Shown here: piece by piece, positions 34,686-46,297 of the stretch
How the letters are laid out: each line of letters opens with the position of its first letter
Numbering within the stretch: position 1 is the stretch's first letter
Source of the DNA: Psychrosphaera algicola
GTDB taxonomy: Bacteria; Pseudomonadota; Gammaproteobacteria; Enterobacterales; Alteromonadaceae
Direction: 5' to 3'
Assembly: GCF_028401425.1 (NCBI RefSeq)
Contig: NZ_JAQOMS010000002.1
Span: 1,550,001 to 1,614,000 of the forward strand
Length of the DNA: 64,000 nucleotides
The notes under the pieces: generated by a model
What the model saw: the letters and a program-made list of their open reading frames with translations, nothing else
What the model was told of the DNA's origin: nothing
Databases searched by the model: none
Translations under genes and position numbers: made by a program

Positions 34686-37600
34686 ATGAAAAAGCCTTGG
34701 AAAACTTTACCAACGATAGTGGCCGTTTCGGTTCTGGCAGCGATTTATCCAGCCTATGGTCAAGCAGCTGAACAACAAGACGCAGAAGCTGAAGTTGAAG
34801 TTGCTAAAAAGTCGAAAAAAGCCAAAAAACTTGAGGACGAAATTGAGGTCATCGAAGTCACAGGACTTAGATCGAGCTTATTAAGAGCAAGCGAATTAAA
34901 ACGAAGTGCAAACAGTGTAATTGATGTTATCAGCGCCGAAGACGTAGGTAACTTCCCCGATGAAAACGTTGTTGAATCATTACAACGTGTAACGGGTGTT
35001 CAGGTCCTGTTTGGCGAAAATGGTAGTGCAGGTGCTTTCAGGTACGTGGTGTAAGCCAAAACCGCATCGAACTTAACGGCCGAAGTGTTGCCGGTGGTGA
35101 AGGTACAGACCCTTCTCGAGACGTTAACCTTGCTGATTTTCCATCTGAACTTATTGACTCATTAGAAGTAATCAAATCACCAACAGCCGCGTTAACAGAA
35201 GGCTCGTTAGGTGCGACAATCAACTTAAAAACGAAGCGCCCACTTAGCGTTAAAAATAGCTTTTTAAACGTTAATGCTAAAGCCAAATATGGTGATGAAG
35301 TTGACGAAGTTTATCCAAATATAAATATTATCGGAACACATAGCTGGCGCGACACTAGTTTCGGTGACTTTGGTATGCTTATTAATTTAACGCATAATGA
35401 CAACCACAGTGGTGGTGATGTTGTTGGGCTTGCCAGTTGGGGAAACAATTGCCCAATGTACAGCACTGACAACAATGGTTTAACAACCAACCAACAAGGT
35501 CTATGTGGTGAGGATGACGCGACAGTATACCGCCCTAATAGCTATGTACTGATTGACCGTAATAATCAAAATAGAAAAAATGCGATTGCAGCGACGTTTC
35601 AATGGGCACCAAACGATAGCTCATCTTATACATTAGATATCGTTCACAACGATACATTGAGCCACGGTACATCAGACGTATTCCAAATTACTTCTCAAAC
35701 AAACTGGATATTACCAGCGGAAGAACTTGGCGAAGACGGCACCTTATATGCATTCAGCAATGTTCAAACCGGCACCGAAGTAACCCGTACAGATAATATG
35801 GGCCGAGTTATCGACACCGTTTATCCAGTAACCGCATTTGACAGCTCAATTGGTAATTTAAACCGAAGTACAGCCCAAGCGAACCACAACAGCACGACTC
35901 AAACTACAATTGCTTTAAAAGGTAAATGGGATTTTGATACGTTAGGTATCCAAGCTGAAGTTGCACACTCGAAGTCAGATCACGAACGTCATTACATCGC
36001 CGTTGGTTACAATGGTTATTATGGTAACCCTACCACTCAAAATGATCACCGTTTACGCGTTGATGACCCAAGCTTAATAGGTACCGACATGGCAACCGCT
36101 ATTCGTCAAACTGGTACTGACTTGAGTGTTGATTTAACGGACCCTAGAACGGTTGGTATTTCATTAGCAAATGGTATGGATCCGAATGACTTACGCTCAT
36201 GGCGTGTTACTAACTACCGTGATGATGGCTGGATACGTGAACCTACCACATCTGCTGCAAAAATCGATTTTGACTATTTTGTTGACTATGGCGTACTTGA
36301 GTCAATTGAATTTGGTGGCCGTTTTGCCCGTGACGTAATGGAAAACGCAAGTCGTTTCCGCTTCGTTTGTAACCCACGTTGGGCTTACAACGCAGATGGA
36401 CCACATGCGAACAGTTATGATGAAACAATTCATGATGCGTGTGAAGAGCCAATCTCTGCGGTTGAATTAGCAGAACGTTATCCTTAGCATTAACGGAACA
36501 CATGACGGTTTTTATAGTGAAGCCGGTAATGTGCCAACTTGGACCGTTTTTGACCTAGACATGTATCGTGATAATCGTAGTTTATGGAATGAAATTTCTG
36601 GCTTTAACGACAAAGGTTACGAAGAAAGCCCAGGTGAAAACTATACGATGACAGAAGACACCACTGCGTTATACGTAATGGGTAATTTCAACGGTGATGT
36701 ATCTAGCTCAGTCACATTCCGCGGTAATATCGGTGTACGTGCAGTAAGAACAAAGGTAAGTTCTGAAACTTACAATGCCCTTGATGCCGAAGGTAATCCA
36801 GCAAAAGTAGAGTTGGAAAATACCTACGACAACTATCTACCTAGCATGAATATCGCCTTCGCACATGAAGATTATGGTTTAGTGCGCTTAGCCGCCGCGA
36901 GAACGATGGTTAGACCTGCATTAGGAAAACTATTACCAGTAGCACAGTTAAACAACTTCCAAGGTTGTGCGGTTTTTGACCCACAAGACCCGTTTGGTGT
37001 TTATAACTATGGTGTTCCAAACCCGAATCTAACTCAAGCTGAACAAGAGCTTCAAATTGCGCAGCAATATGCAATACAAAACAACTACAACGGTACCGTT
37101 GACAGTTGTCCAGGTATCCGTTCTGGTAGCACTAACATTGGTAATATCGAACTAACAGCACAAACGTCTGATAATGTAGATTTAAGCTTTGAGCGTTATT
37201 GGGGCAAAGGCAACATGGCGAGCTTAGCGTTCTTCTATCGCAACGTACAAGCTGACTTAGTTACAAAACGTGGTATTTTAGCGGTTCCTGCAACACTATG
37301 AAGTGAAGTTATTGGCCAAGATGGTAATGGCGGCTACTTGTTAGGTGAAGACTTATCAACACAACCTGGTTTTGAATTATGGCGTATACGCAGTGCGTTT
37401 AATGGTGAAGGTACAACACGTAAAGGTATCGAGTTAGGTTATACTCAGTGGTTAGACTTTTACTACAGGTGCGTGGAGTGGTTTAGGCTTCTCTTTAAAC
37501 TACACATATACTGAAGGAACTCGTCCAGCGCCGACATTTATCGACTCTGCAACTGAAGAAGAGCTTGATTTATCGACCATGCAGGGCATTCCAGTCAACC

Positions 37601-38046
37601 TTGTTGGCCAAGAAATTCCAACTGACTTTGTCGGTCAACGTGATATTTTTGACCAGCTAGCTGCACTAGGTGACGATGGCCCACTTCCAAATGGATTTGA
37701 GTTATTAGACCATACGGTTCTGCTACCGATTTCAAACATGTCGGAGCACTCAGGAAACATATCAATATTTTACGACAAAGGCCCATTAAATATGCGTTTA
37801 GCGGGTAACTATCGTAGCGAATATTACAATGCCGGTGAATTAAATTGGCCTAAGTACTTCGACGACGTTGTCCGTGCTGACTTCTCGTCATCTTATAAGA
37901 TTACAAAAAATCTTAAGGTTCAATTTAATATCAACAATATACTTAAGACTGTTTCGCACAGCTACCGCATCGATCCGCAACTTACGGACCGTTCGAGCTA
38001 CAGTGACCGTATATTTACACTTGGTATGAGTTACCGCTTCCAGTAA
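34686..38046 (+). CDS. TonB-dependent receptor (Alteromonadales glycan type), frameshifted
   Basis: Outer-membrane importer of about 1,120 codons. Signal peptide, a charged KKSKKAKK segment, TonB box EVIEVTGLR, and a plug with VGNFPDENVVESLQRVTGVQ and RGVSQNRIELNGR. This is the pattern of the large TonB receptor family (TIGR01782-like) used for glycan uptake. The barrel ends GMSYRFQ with a near-terminal Phe. No STN domain, so it is a transporter rather than a transducer. Breaks near 35037 (CCAGG expected, CAGG seen), 36485 and 37465; an in-frame TGA at 37297-37299 lies where Pro-Gly (CCWGG) would fit. ATG 34686 is preferred over 34659 because of the signal peptide and ribosome-binding site. 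Confidence 0.87.
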
Positions 38047-38058
38047 GCAATAATAATA

Positions 38059-38087
38059 AGGCAAGCATTTAATGCTTGCCTTTTTTG
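38059..38087 (+). terminator. Rho-independent terminator after the receptor gene
   Basis: AAGGCAAGCAT / ATGCTTGCCTT hairpin followed by six T, immediately after the receptor stop codon. Confidence 0.9.
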
Positions 38088-38264
38088 TTTAATCGAGACT
38101 GTGTTTGTTAATACGCTATACACCTTTCACTAAGGATCTATGATCAAATAACCTCTTCTTAGGTTCCTTAATAAAATGACGAAAGGTACCAACAAGTTAC
38201 AAAAACTTAACCGCTGTTAAGTTAAATATTAACAAGCTAGCTCATTCTTAATAAAGAGTTAGAA

Positions 38265-39563
38265 ATGACTATTTCAAAAACAAAATCACCACTTTATAAA
38301 GCACTGACCATCAGCCTTTTGTTAGGTTTCAGCGGTTATTCTGCTGCCGATGTTAAACAAGATTTCCAACAAGCTTTTACTAACTTTTCTAATTTTGCCA
38401 AAGCTGGCGATCTTCAAGCTAGCTTACCGCACGGCAAAAAGTGTATGAACTAAGCAAGGAACTGTACAACGAGCAAAGTCCTAGCCGCATTGCTGCTGCT
38501 GAAAACTACGCTTTTGTCCTCAAACAACTTAGCAAAGATAAAGACGCAGAAAAGGTCTATATCGACTTAATTCAACTTAAAGAAAAGAAATTTGGTAAAC
38601 ATTCAAAAGAGCTCGTCTTGCCATTATCCGACATCGCCGGTTTGGCATTAGCTAAGGAAAAAGCTGCGGAATACAAAATTCGCTACGAAAAGCTATATCT
38701 GCGCCACAATAGTTCGCAATTTGTACCACAACTTTTATCAAATGGTTTACCATCAGCGCCACTGGCAGAGAAAGTACGAGAGAAAATGAGCCAAAGTTAT
38801 GGCTCTGAAATAAAAGTTGTAGAATCGCCACACTGGACACTTGTTGCTGTTGGTAAATCTAAAAAATTCGCTAAAAACGCCTCCAAAATACTGGAAAACA
38901 GCTATGAATCTTTGCTTGGTTTTAGCATTGCAATTGATATGGCTCCAGCAAAACTAGAGGAAAAAATGACGGCGGTTTATTTTGAATCACCAGAGCAACA
39001 GCGACTGTTTATGCAAAAATCTAAGTGGGCGAGAAACAAAATCGCCATTATGGTTATCAATAAAAATGGTAAAGCCTTTCCATAGTACAGCGATAGCGCG
39101 CAACGCAACCCGATTAGCAGGCTTTATTACTGGGTTAGAGAAACGTGTAAAAGGTAAACCTACATGGGCTTATCGAGGCTTATATAGCAGTTTCCAGTTT
39201 GGCAAGGGAAATCAAGAATATGGTCCACATACCAATAACTATAATCGACAACAGGTGAAAAAAATCGGAACTATTTTGAGCCGAGAAGATGCGCCAAATG
39301 TTCACAAAATCGTGTCGTATACGGGCTCAAGTTTACCTTGGTTGGAAAAATCTCAAATGGAAACCTATTATCCGTTTTTAATCCGTTATTTATACCAATA
39401 TTATCCTAACCAACTCTCCGCGTATTTTACTGAAATTTCGTCGAAAAACTCGAAGTCGTCTGGCCCTTCATTAAGAGCCACGTTTGAAGACGCTTTTGGT
39501 GATATTTCGGCTCATGAAGCACCATTTAAACAGTACTTACAAACGCTCGTTAATGAACTTTAA
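38265..39563 (+). CDS. Exported protein of unknown function with helical repeats, frameshifted
   Basis: I do not recognise a family. A signal peptide (about residues 1-28, ending GYSAAD) is followed by a helical region that looks like short TPR units (YELSKELYNEQSPSRIAAAENYAFVLKQL and so on; only the style is recognisable). Then comes an alpha/beta region (SPHWTLVAVGKSKKF, MTAVYFESPEQQRLFMQKS) and a C-terminal domain with GLYSSFQFGKGNQEYGP. Breaks near 38440 (A5 for A6; expected KKVYELSKELY) and near 39080. There is no HExxH motif, so a metallopeptidase is not supported. It lies between the receptor and a GH-A lipoprotein gene, and may be an accessory of the uptake system. Confidence 0.6.
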
Positions 39564-39900
39564 CCACATAAATTTCTTTAACGATTAGACATACAACTCG
39601 GAATATAGGACCACTTAGTCTTTTATTCCGAGTTTATGCCATTTCCAATATCACCTAAGTTTCACCGCTTGCTTCGCGTTAATCTAGCGCGGAGTCTAAT
39701 GAGCGCCCAGCAATCCTAAATGCCTTAATTTTAAACTCATTTTAATCACGATATTTAGCATATATTTGCCATTTTTTTATGGTTTCGACGTCGCAAGTTT
39801 GTTTACTAATTGTCCAAAATCGAACTCAAAACAAGTGCACTTCATATCGCCTGCACTGAATAAAAAACAAAAACAAAAACAAAAACAAAAAGGCTACTAC
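39564..39900. repeat. Intergenic region with hairpin and (AAAAAC)n tract
   Basis: Contains an inverted repeat AACTCGGAAT / ATTCCGAGTT (39595-39634) with a long loop, a possible terminator. Directly before the next gene there are four AAAAAC units plus AAAAA (39863-39891). The tract ends in the AAGG ribosome-binding site of the gene at 39901, so unit changes would alter the 5' leader. Confidence 0.6.
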
Positions 39901-42483
39901 ATGAACCTATTACAAAAACTAACAGGGATGCTTTTGATATTATTTTTAATATCCTGCGGCGGAGAAGATTCATCAACAAAACAAAATGAACAAAACAATA
40001 CCGAGACCGGAGGGTCTAATACCGGTGGCGGATCAGAGAATGGCGGCACAAGTGAAACCAAAAGGATTTTGGTGGATGTCACCAATATCAATCAAACCAT
40101 TTCTATGATGGGAGGTGACATGGAGCGCAGTCATAGAAACTTCGGACAAGTCGCCAATCAACAAGAAGTTATTCGTTGGGTCGCAAAAGACATAAAATTT
40201 GATACGTGGCGTGTCGCTTACGATAAACACCAAGAAATGACTGAGGGCGTTAAAGATTTTTCCATTTACGATAATGCCGTCAAAGCAATGCAATTGATAA
40301 AATTGGAAAACCCCAATATAAAGTTTTTGCCACACTGGAGTCAGATTACCACGGCTATAGTCAGGGGAATCGGAATAATCTACCAACTTGGATTTACGAT
40401 TATGCCTACCTAGATTCAGAAAATACTGGAAGCCGTTCATTTGACGCTGTGAAGTATGGCCTTTTTCTCGCAGATTATGTTGAATATATGTCGCAATCTG
40501 GCGTGCCAGTAAGCTATATAGCAACATCAAAAGAATATGTAGGGGTGATTACCGTTGATCGTGCAAAAGTGGCGATAGAGACGTTGCAGGATGCCTTAAC
40601 CGCTAGAGATATTGACATGCCACTCATAATCGATGCTGGTACATGGTCGTTAAGCAATGGCATTAAACTCATTGGTAACTACCAAGCAAAGGGCATTAAC
40701 CAATATGTTGCAGGGTACAGTTCACATAATTACTGGTCAGGGGAAACAAAAAGTTGGGGTGATTTTATACAAGCCGCCAACGACGCTGGAAAATTTGCCT
40801 ATAACGAAGAATCAGGTCATGGCGGTGGTGGACAGACAATATATGAATCTGATTTTAACTATGCACTAGGCACCTATGCGGCAAAAACCGAGATGTATAG
40901 CGCGGGCCTGCAAGGCGAAGCCATTTTTGAATTATGGCCTCGTGGTTATAATGAGATCCAAACGAACAAATATTTTGCAAAACCGATCTTTTTTAACAAA
41001 GGCACCGACGGCCGAAGAATGCGCTCTTATTACCTGATGAAACATTTTGCAAACAATGCTGTCGACAGTAAGTATGTTTCTGCGTCAACCACCAACCTTG
41101 ATTCATTAAGCACGATGGCGTTTATAAAAGGTGATAGTTTGGCCCTATGGGTTATCAACAACCAAAACGACGCTCAAGACGAAGTTGAATTTGTTATTGA
41201 CCAACTCAATTTGAAAACAGGTATGACGGTTCAACACAGGGTTTGGCAAGAATCCACAGCGATTGAAGGCCTAGCATCGACAATCGAGCTACAACAAGAC
41301 GGTAAATTTACGGCAGATATCGACATGAATAGCCTCAACCTATTTATCATTAAGCCGCAATACCCTCTTACTCAGTTTGTCAAAACTGACGACGGTGAAT
41401 TTACTGAGATGAATAACCAAGCGGTCGCTGTTATTGAAGCGGGGATTCCGTTGAGTTTGAACCCAAATCGACTGCAACGGGCACATGGCATTGGAATGGT
41501 CCAAATAATTTCAGCGCCGATCAAGCTCATATTCAACTGTCTAATATTACGCCTGAGATGGCGGGTTATTATCAGGCAACTTTTAGTGACAGCGATGGCA
41601 ATACTAGCGCAATCACTACTGAATTGGCTGTAGATTGTAAAGTCGATCCTGAACTCAGTTTTGAGTATCAAATAAACCAAGAAAACCGGGTCGACAGCCA
41701 AACAAGTATCTATTTAAATACAGGGGATAAACTCAATATAACTCCACTTTCTCAAACATCGGGGGACTGGCATTGGACAGGACCGGGTTACATTGATGCA
41801 ACACAGGATTACTTAGCAATTGCAACGGCGAAATTAAAACACGCTGGGCAATATACCGCTCACTTCACGAGCGACGCTGGGTGCCGTGCCAAACTAGAGT
41901 TTGATGTGAATATAGCCTGTAGTGACACGCCAACAATTGAACCTAAAATGTTCATTGCAGGAAAGTGGCAATCGACCTATGAACTTGAATATAGAAACGG
42001 TGATACCTTTCAAATTGGCCCAACGTCACCAGATGTGGGTCGTTGGCAGTGGACTGGTCCTAATGACTTTAAAGCCATAGAAGTTCGTCAATTGTCATTC
42101 GCTGATGCAAGTGAAGCACAGCAAGGACAATACACGGCGACGTTAACTACGCCATTAGGATGCAGTAGCAGCGCAGTTTTTGAAACAAAGCTTGTTGAAG
42201 GAGAATGCACGCCATCGACTGTAACGCCTTATATAAGGGTAAACGAAGGGACTTGGCAAAAGTCACCTCGGTAACGGTCAAAGTAGGCGATACGATTGAT
42301 TTAGGGCCACAACCCCACAGTGGCACTTGGTCTTGGTCTGGACCAAAAGGGTTTAGTAGCTCAGAACGCCAGATCCAAATATCAAATCTACAGTTAGACC
42401 AAGCAGGGACTTATACGGCGACCTATACGCCCGCAAACGGTTGCCTTAGCACAGCCGAATTTGTAATAGAAATATCCCAATAA
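39901..42483 (+). CDS. GH-A (GH30/GH86-like) lipoprotein enzyme with Ig-like repeats, frameshifted
   Basis: Lipobox LISC, a Gly/Ser/Asn-rich linker, then a (beta/alpha)8 enzyme starting SMMGGDMERSHRNF. The putative acid/base is in IATSKEYVG, the putative nucleophile in FAYNEESGHGGGG, and a GEAIFELWPRGYNE block follows. After the barrel come four Ig-like modules of about 95 residues, each with a GD.(I/L/F)...P start, W.W(T/S/N)GP and AG.Y.A(T/H)(F/Y) core and most with a conserved GC. These are probable carbohydrate-binding or spacer domains. Breaks near 40335, 41472 and 42262 (A4 for A5). It is related to the dockerin enzyme at 43529-45354 (same GGDMERS and YNEES motifs) but carries a lipid anchor instead of a dockerin. 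Family assignment is tentative. Confidence 0.7.
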
Positions 42484-42868
42484 CGGGTCAAAGGCAACAT
42501 TAACCAATGTGTTCGTGTTGCCGCCTCCCCACTGTCTAATTTAGCAATGATTTACAAACACACTTCCTGAACAATTAATGTTCGACGTAAATTAGTCAAC
42601 GCAGAACCTGCAAAAAAACCTTTATAACAACCTTTATAACAACGTTTATAACAACGTTTATAAAAACGGACCTTATGCCAATTCAGTAAAACCGTGGAAA
42701 CTTTCAAGTCGTTTAAGAGCCAATGGTAAACCTAGCTTGACGACAGTTTTAGGACATACTTTTGATGCTGGCGAGATATCGCCTTTGATTAAAATGAATA
42801 GACGTTAACAAATATGAGATCAAGGCTAGGGGCAAGACACTGCTTCTAAGTTACAGTGCCTAGTTTTG
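42484..42868. repeat. Intergenic region with four 12-bp repeats
   Basis: Noncoding, between convergent genes. Four tandem 12-mers, ACCTTTATAACA twice, ACGTTTATAACA, then ACGTTTATAAAA (42618-42665). Nothing else identifiable. Confidence 0.7.
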
Positions 42869-43459
42869 TCAATAACGCGCACGCACTATACGTACACCAA
42901 ATAGGCACAATATCAGCAAGCCAGTTAATGATCCGCCGGAGCTGTTATCGGTATCAGGTAAAGATTCAACTTTGTCATTCACAACTAAGCTGACATTGGC
43001 GTCAATTGATTCATAAGTAAGATCAGTAAAAAATACACCAGACAACTCACCGTCGTTACCAAGCAAAGATAATGTAACCTTTCCTGTGCTATGGGCATAA
43101 AATTTCAGTGTCGCCAGCAGGGTATTTTGCTCATTAACTCGCTCAGGGCTGATAACTAAGTTATCTACCGTAGCGTATTCTTCAATACGAGAAAATCTCG
43201 GTTCGGTCAACTCATCCCCAGTAAATTCAAGTTGCTGCAATGCAGCGTCGTTATAATCAAATGCAAATGAAGAAATGGATTTATGTTCAGTATTTTCTAA
43301 AATAACATTTACTAAAAAGTAATCTCCGACCTGTATATCATCCGATAATACATCCAATGTTACGCTAGCTTGGGCAGCAGGTATTAAGCTCATGCAGATT
43401 ATGATAAAGCGACAACAAGCCTGCTTTAGACGGCTCCCTACGAGTGTTGTATGTGTCAT
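42869..43459 (-). CDS. Cohesin-like protein with GlyGly-CTERM sorting tail
   Basis: An intact 196-residue protein from the ATG at 43459 (AAGG ribosome-binding site); the longer ORF from 43510 would mask the signal peptide, which ends AAQA at about residue 31. The body is cohesin-like: SVTLDVLSDDIQVGDYFLVNV, then SSFAFDYNDAALQQLEFTG, then NTLLATLKFYAHSTGKVTLSL, the typical order of cohesin strands. The C-terminus is DNSSGGSLTG, a hydrophobic helix, then RARY, a GlyGly-CTERM signal for rhombosortase-dependent sorting. It lies 69 bases downstream of an enzyme ending in a type I dockerin. Inference: it anchors that enzyme on or outside the cell. Cohesin identity rests on pattern, not on a search. 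Confidence 0.75.
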   Translation of the reverse strand: MTHTTLVGSRLKQACCRFIIICMSLIPAAQASVTLDVLSDDIQVGDYFLVNVILENTEHKSISSFAFDYNDAALQQLEFTGDELTEPRFSRIEEYATVDNLVISPERVNEQNTLLATLKFYAHSTGKVTLSLLGNDGELSGVFFTDLTYESIDANVSLVVNDKVESLPDTDNSSGGSLTGLLILCLFGVRIVRARY

Positions 43460-43528
43460 GAAGACAACCTTTTTATTAATTTTAAAAGCGCCGCCATTAT
43501 GTATTCTCACCTAGCGACAACTTTTTAA

Positions 43529-45354
43529 TTATTGTTGTAAGAAAATTGCGTAGAGTTGGCTGTAATCCCGCTTTGTGATCTTGCCATCAACATCGAGATC
43601 AGCGCTTAGCAGGTAGTTTTTGTCGGTATTACTCAGGCCATAAACCGCTCTAAAAGATTCAAGATCTGCAGCATTAACAACACCGTCTAGATTCACATCC
43701 CCCTCACCTTGGCCATACCCGCCGGATTGAACCACAAGCAAAGGCACGTCGTTGACATAAATAGTGGCGGCACGTTCAACATTCGACATATTTTCAATCG
43801 CGTTAAATGTAATGGTTGTTGATGCATCGCCACTTTGTTGATCTACTGTTAGCCAGTTAGGGAGTTGAGTAATGACCCACGGTTGATTGGCCGTGACATC
43901 TAAGTTAAACGACTGCTCTGTTGCCGTGATTTCGTTTTGATTTAACGACAGATTAATTGTCGCATTACCACCAATTCTGAACTTATAGATGACTAAACTC
44001 GAAGGAGCGACATTTACTGAAAAAGAATTACTTGAGGTTTTTGTTATACCACTAACAACACCCATTTTAGGAGTGTCCTCGCTCCAGGTTTGAGCGACTA
44101 TTGTATTACTGGTAATAACTTTATCATTAAGCGTAATTGGCAAGTTGGTAAACGCATTTGTTGTTGACGCATTAATCACATAAGCGGTGATATATTCATC
44201 GTCAGAAAACGCCATCACTTTAATGTCAGACAATTCTTGCGGTGTTGTGTGAGCGATATAATGTTTGTTATACACACCATCAATAAACGCTTTTATTAAC
44301 CAATAACCACGGAGGCGATTGCCCTTTTGTCCTTTGGTAAAATAAACTGCGCGCGTTTCTTTGGTGATCCCTCTTGACCAGATTTCAAAGAACAACTCGC
44401 CCCGTAATCCAGCCCGATATGATTCTGTTTTACCCGTATAGATATTGATGACTCCACCTATCGTAGGTTCTTCGCCCCACAAAGGCCCGCCACCAGCGGC
44501 ATTGGATTCTTCATTATATACCGGTTTATTAATCGCAGACGCCGCAGTAATTAAGTCTAACCAATTCGCTTCTGTCGGCTTGTCATAAGTGTGTGCCGAA
44601 AAGCCAGAGTAATTTGCCTGATAGCCATTATTGCTGACATCCACCACAAAATTTTTGGCTTGTTTTACCCCCACGCCGCAGGGCCATTAAATTCAGGAAC
44701 CGGTACACCTTTGTAGGCTTCCGTTGCTAACAGCTGTTTCAACTGATTAATCGTGTTGTATTCATTCCGTGCCGGCATTACCTGCATCCATTCTTTAGAT
44801 ACCGATATAATGTCAATTTTAACGCCACTTTCATGCATAAGTTTTAAGTAGTCGGCGAGAAAGCCCGCATATTTGTCGGCTTTAAAAAGTGTTGAATTAT
44901 AGCTCCCACCGTTATAACCATTCCCAGTATAAATCCAGTCCGGCATATTGTTATTTTTGCCGTAACCGTCATAGTCGGTTTTTAATGTCGCCCAAAATTT
45001 TACGTCTGGATTCACCGCTTTAATTTTTTGCATCACTTCAATTTGTTTGCTGTAAAAACCAAAATTGGGAGCGCCTTCAATCAATTCTTGTTTTTTATCA
45101 AACACCACCCTCATATAAGGCATCACCATGTCTGAAAAATACCAATCGATGATTTCGTCTGGGTTGCTAGCTTGTAACAAGAAATTTGCCGAGCGTTCCA
45201 TGTCTCCACCGACAATATCAATTTTTTGCTTTAATTCACCCGCATGCAATTCAATAGCTGATTGCGCATGCAGACTATAAAAACTTAGCGCGCCAATTAA
45301 GATAACGGCAATGTTAGAAAGTCCCTTTTTTAAAACGCCTTGCTTGATATTCAT
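43529..45354 (-). CDS. GH-A enzyme with BACON-like and dockerin domains, frameshifted
   Basis: Secreted: a signal peptide ends near SAIE, then DIVGGDMERSANF opens a (beta/alpha)8 domain. The putative acid/base is in ISVSKEWMQVMP, the putative nucleophile in PVYNEESNAAGGG. A beta-sandwich is followed by a BACON-like domain (FNLDVTANQPWVITQLPNWL ... AATIYVND). The C-terminus is a type I dockerin with two calcium loops, GDVNLDGVVNAADLESF and ADLDVDGKITKRDYSQL. One break near 44668 (G5 for G6). It is a relative of the gene at 39901-42483. The cohesin gene is immediately downstream on the same strand. Probably an endo-acting enzyme displayed through cohesin binding. Confidence 0.78.
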
Positions 45355-45733
45355 AATTATAAATTCGCTTTTGAAGTTGCCACTGAAAGTTTTGTTATCA
45401 AAACTATTTTAATTGAGTCGCTCTACCAATAATTTCGAGTGGTCGTTTATCCACGGTTAGATATAAAGTAAACAAGTCTGTCGCGCCAAACCCTCAAAAA
45501 TTAATCAAATTGAAGGAACTAATATTTAAGAAAATTAATAGTAAAAGAAAGCACTTATACCAATCACTGAACTGGATCAGGTGTTGCTTGATATTTATAT
45601 GTTCTGGAATGACAGTTTTAGATTACAAATCAAAGTTATGTAATCACTTAGCTACAAGATAGAAAGGATACGGAAGAATATTGGCGTTGAAAAACAAAGC
45701 CCAACAGAAGTTGGGCTATATTAAAGCTTGTCA
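45355..45733. terminator. Intergenic region with minus-strand terminator
   Basis: About 380 noncoding bases. The hairpin AGCCCAAC / GTTGGGCT (45698-45717) is followed on the minus strand by TTGTTTTTC and fits a terminator for the CBM lipoprotein gene that ends at 45734. The remainder, upstream of the dockerin enzyme, shows no clear motif. Confidence 0.65.
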
Positions 45734-46219
45734 TCAGCCCGAAATAATTAGCGCTTTTAGGTTAGGTGCACTATTTCCTTTACTCACTAATTTAATGGTA
45801 TTAATGCCACTATTCACCTTAACGATTACCTGGGCTTTTTCCCATTTGTAATGCCAACTGCCCGTATTTGAAAAACGAACTAAGGTTACAATTTCATCAT
45901 TAATGTAAAGATCCATATTTCGTTGTTTTTTGGGGTCATTTAAAGCGTATAAGAACCTCAAGTCATAGTGACCAGTTTCACCAACATTTTTTAACTTCCA
46001 TGTTACTGAGCCTTCTCTTCCTTTAAAGTCCACATGTTGAGCTGTTTTGAGCGCCCCCACAACATCTGCGTTATTTGCCAACAGTTTAAATTGACCGGGA
46101 GCAACGGTAGCAATTTCGCCATTGTCGCTCTTAGGTCCCTTTGCATCGTCAGTTAACTTGCAACCTGTAGCAAAGATAACAATCATGGTTATTACAAAAA
46201 CTTTAACCAATTTCGACAT
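45734..46219 (-). CDS. Small lipoprotein with CBM6/35-like domain
   Basis: From the ATG at 46219 it has a lipoprotein signal (MSKLVKVFVITMIVIFATGC). The longer ORF starts at 46297, directly after the GH2 stop. The body is one beta-sandwich module: GALKTAQHVDFKGREGSVTW, YDLRFLYALNDPKKQRNMDL, SGINTIKLVSKGNSAPNLK. The same module forms the C-terminus of the GH2 enzyme encoded just upstream (AAKRATHVDFQASEGSITW, GSSGPNIKSLSI). It probably binds carbohydrate at the outer membrane. The module copy likely arose by duplication or gene fission. No catalytic domain. Confidence 0.7.
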   Translation of the reverse strand: MSKLVKVFVITMIVIFATGCKLTDDAKGPKSDNGEIATVAPGQFKLLANNADVVGALKTAQHVDFKGREGSVTWKLKNVGETGHYDLRFLYALNDPKKQRNMDLYINDEIVTLVRFSNTGSWHYKWEKAQVIVKVNSGINTIKLVSKGNSAPNLKALIISG

Positions 46220-46297
46220 CAACCTGAGCTTGTGAGCCAAAGACTTGTAATTTAAAGGCTTACTCAAAACAACGTTTGAGTAGTCTGCAAAATCCAT

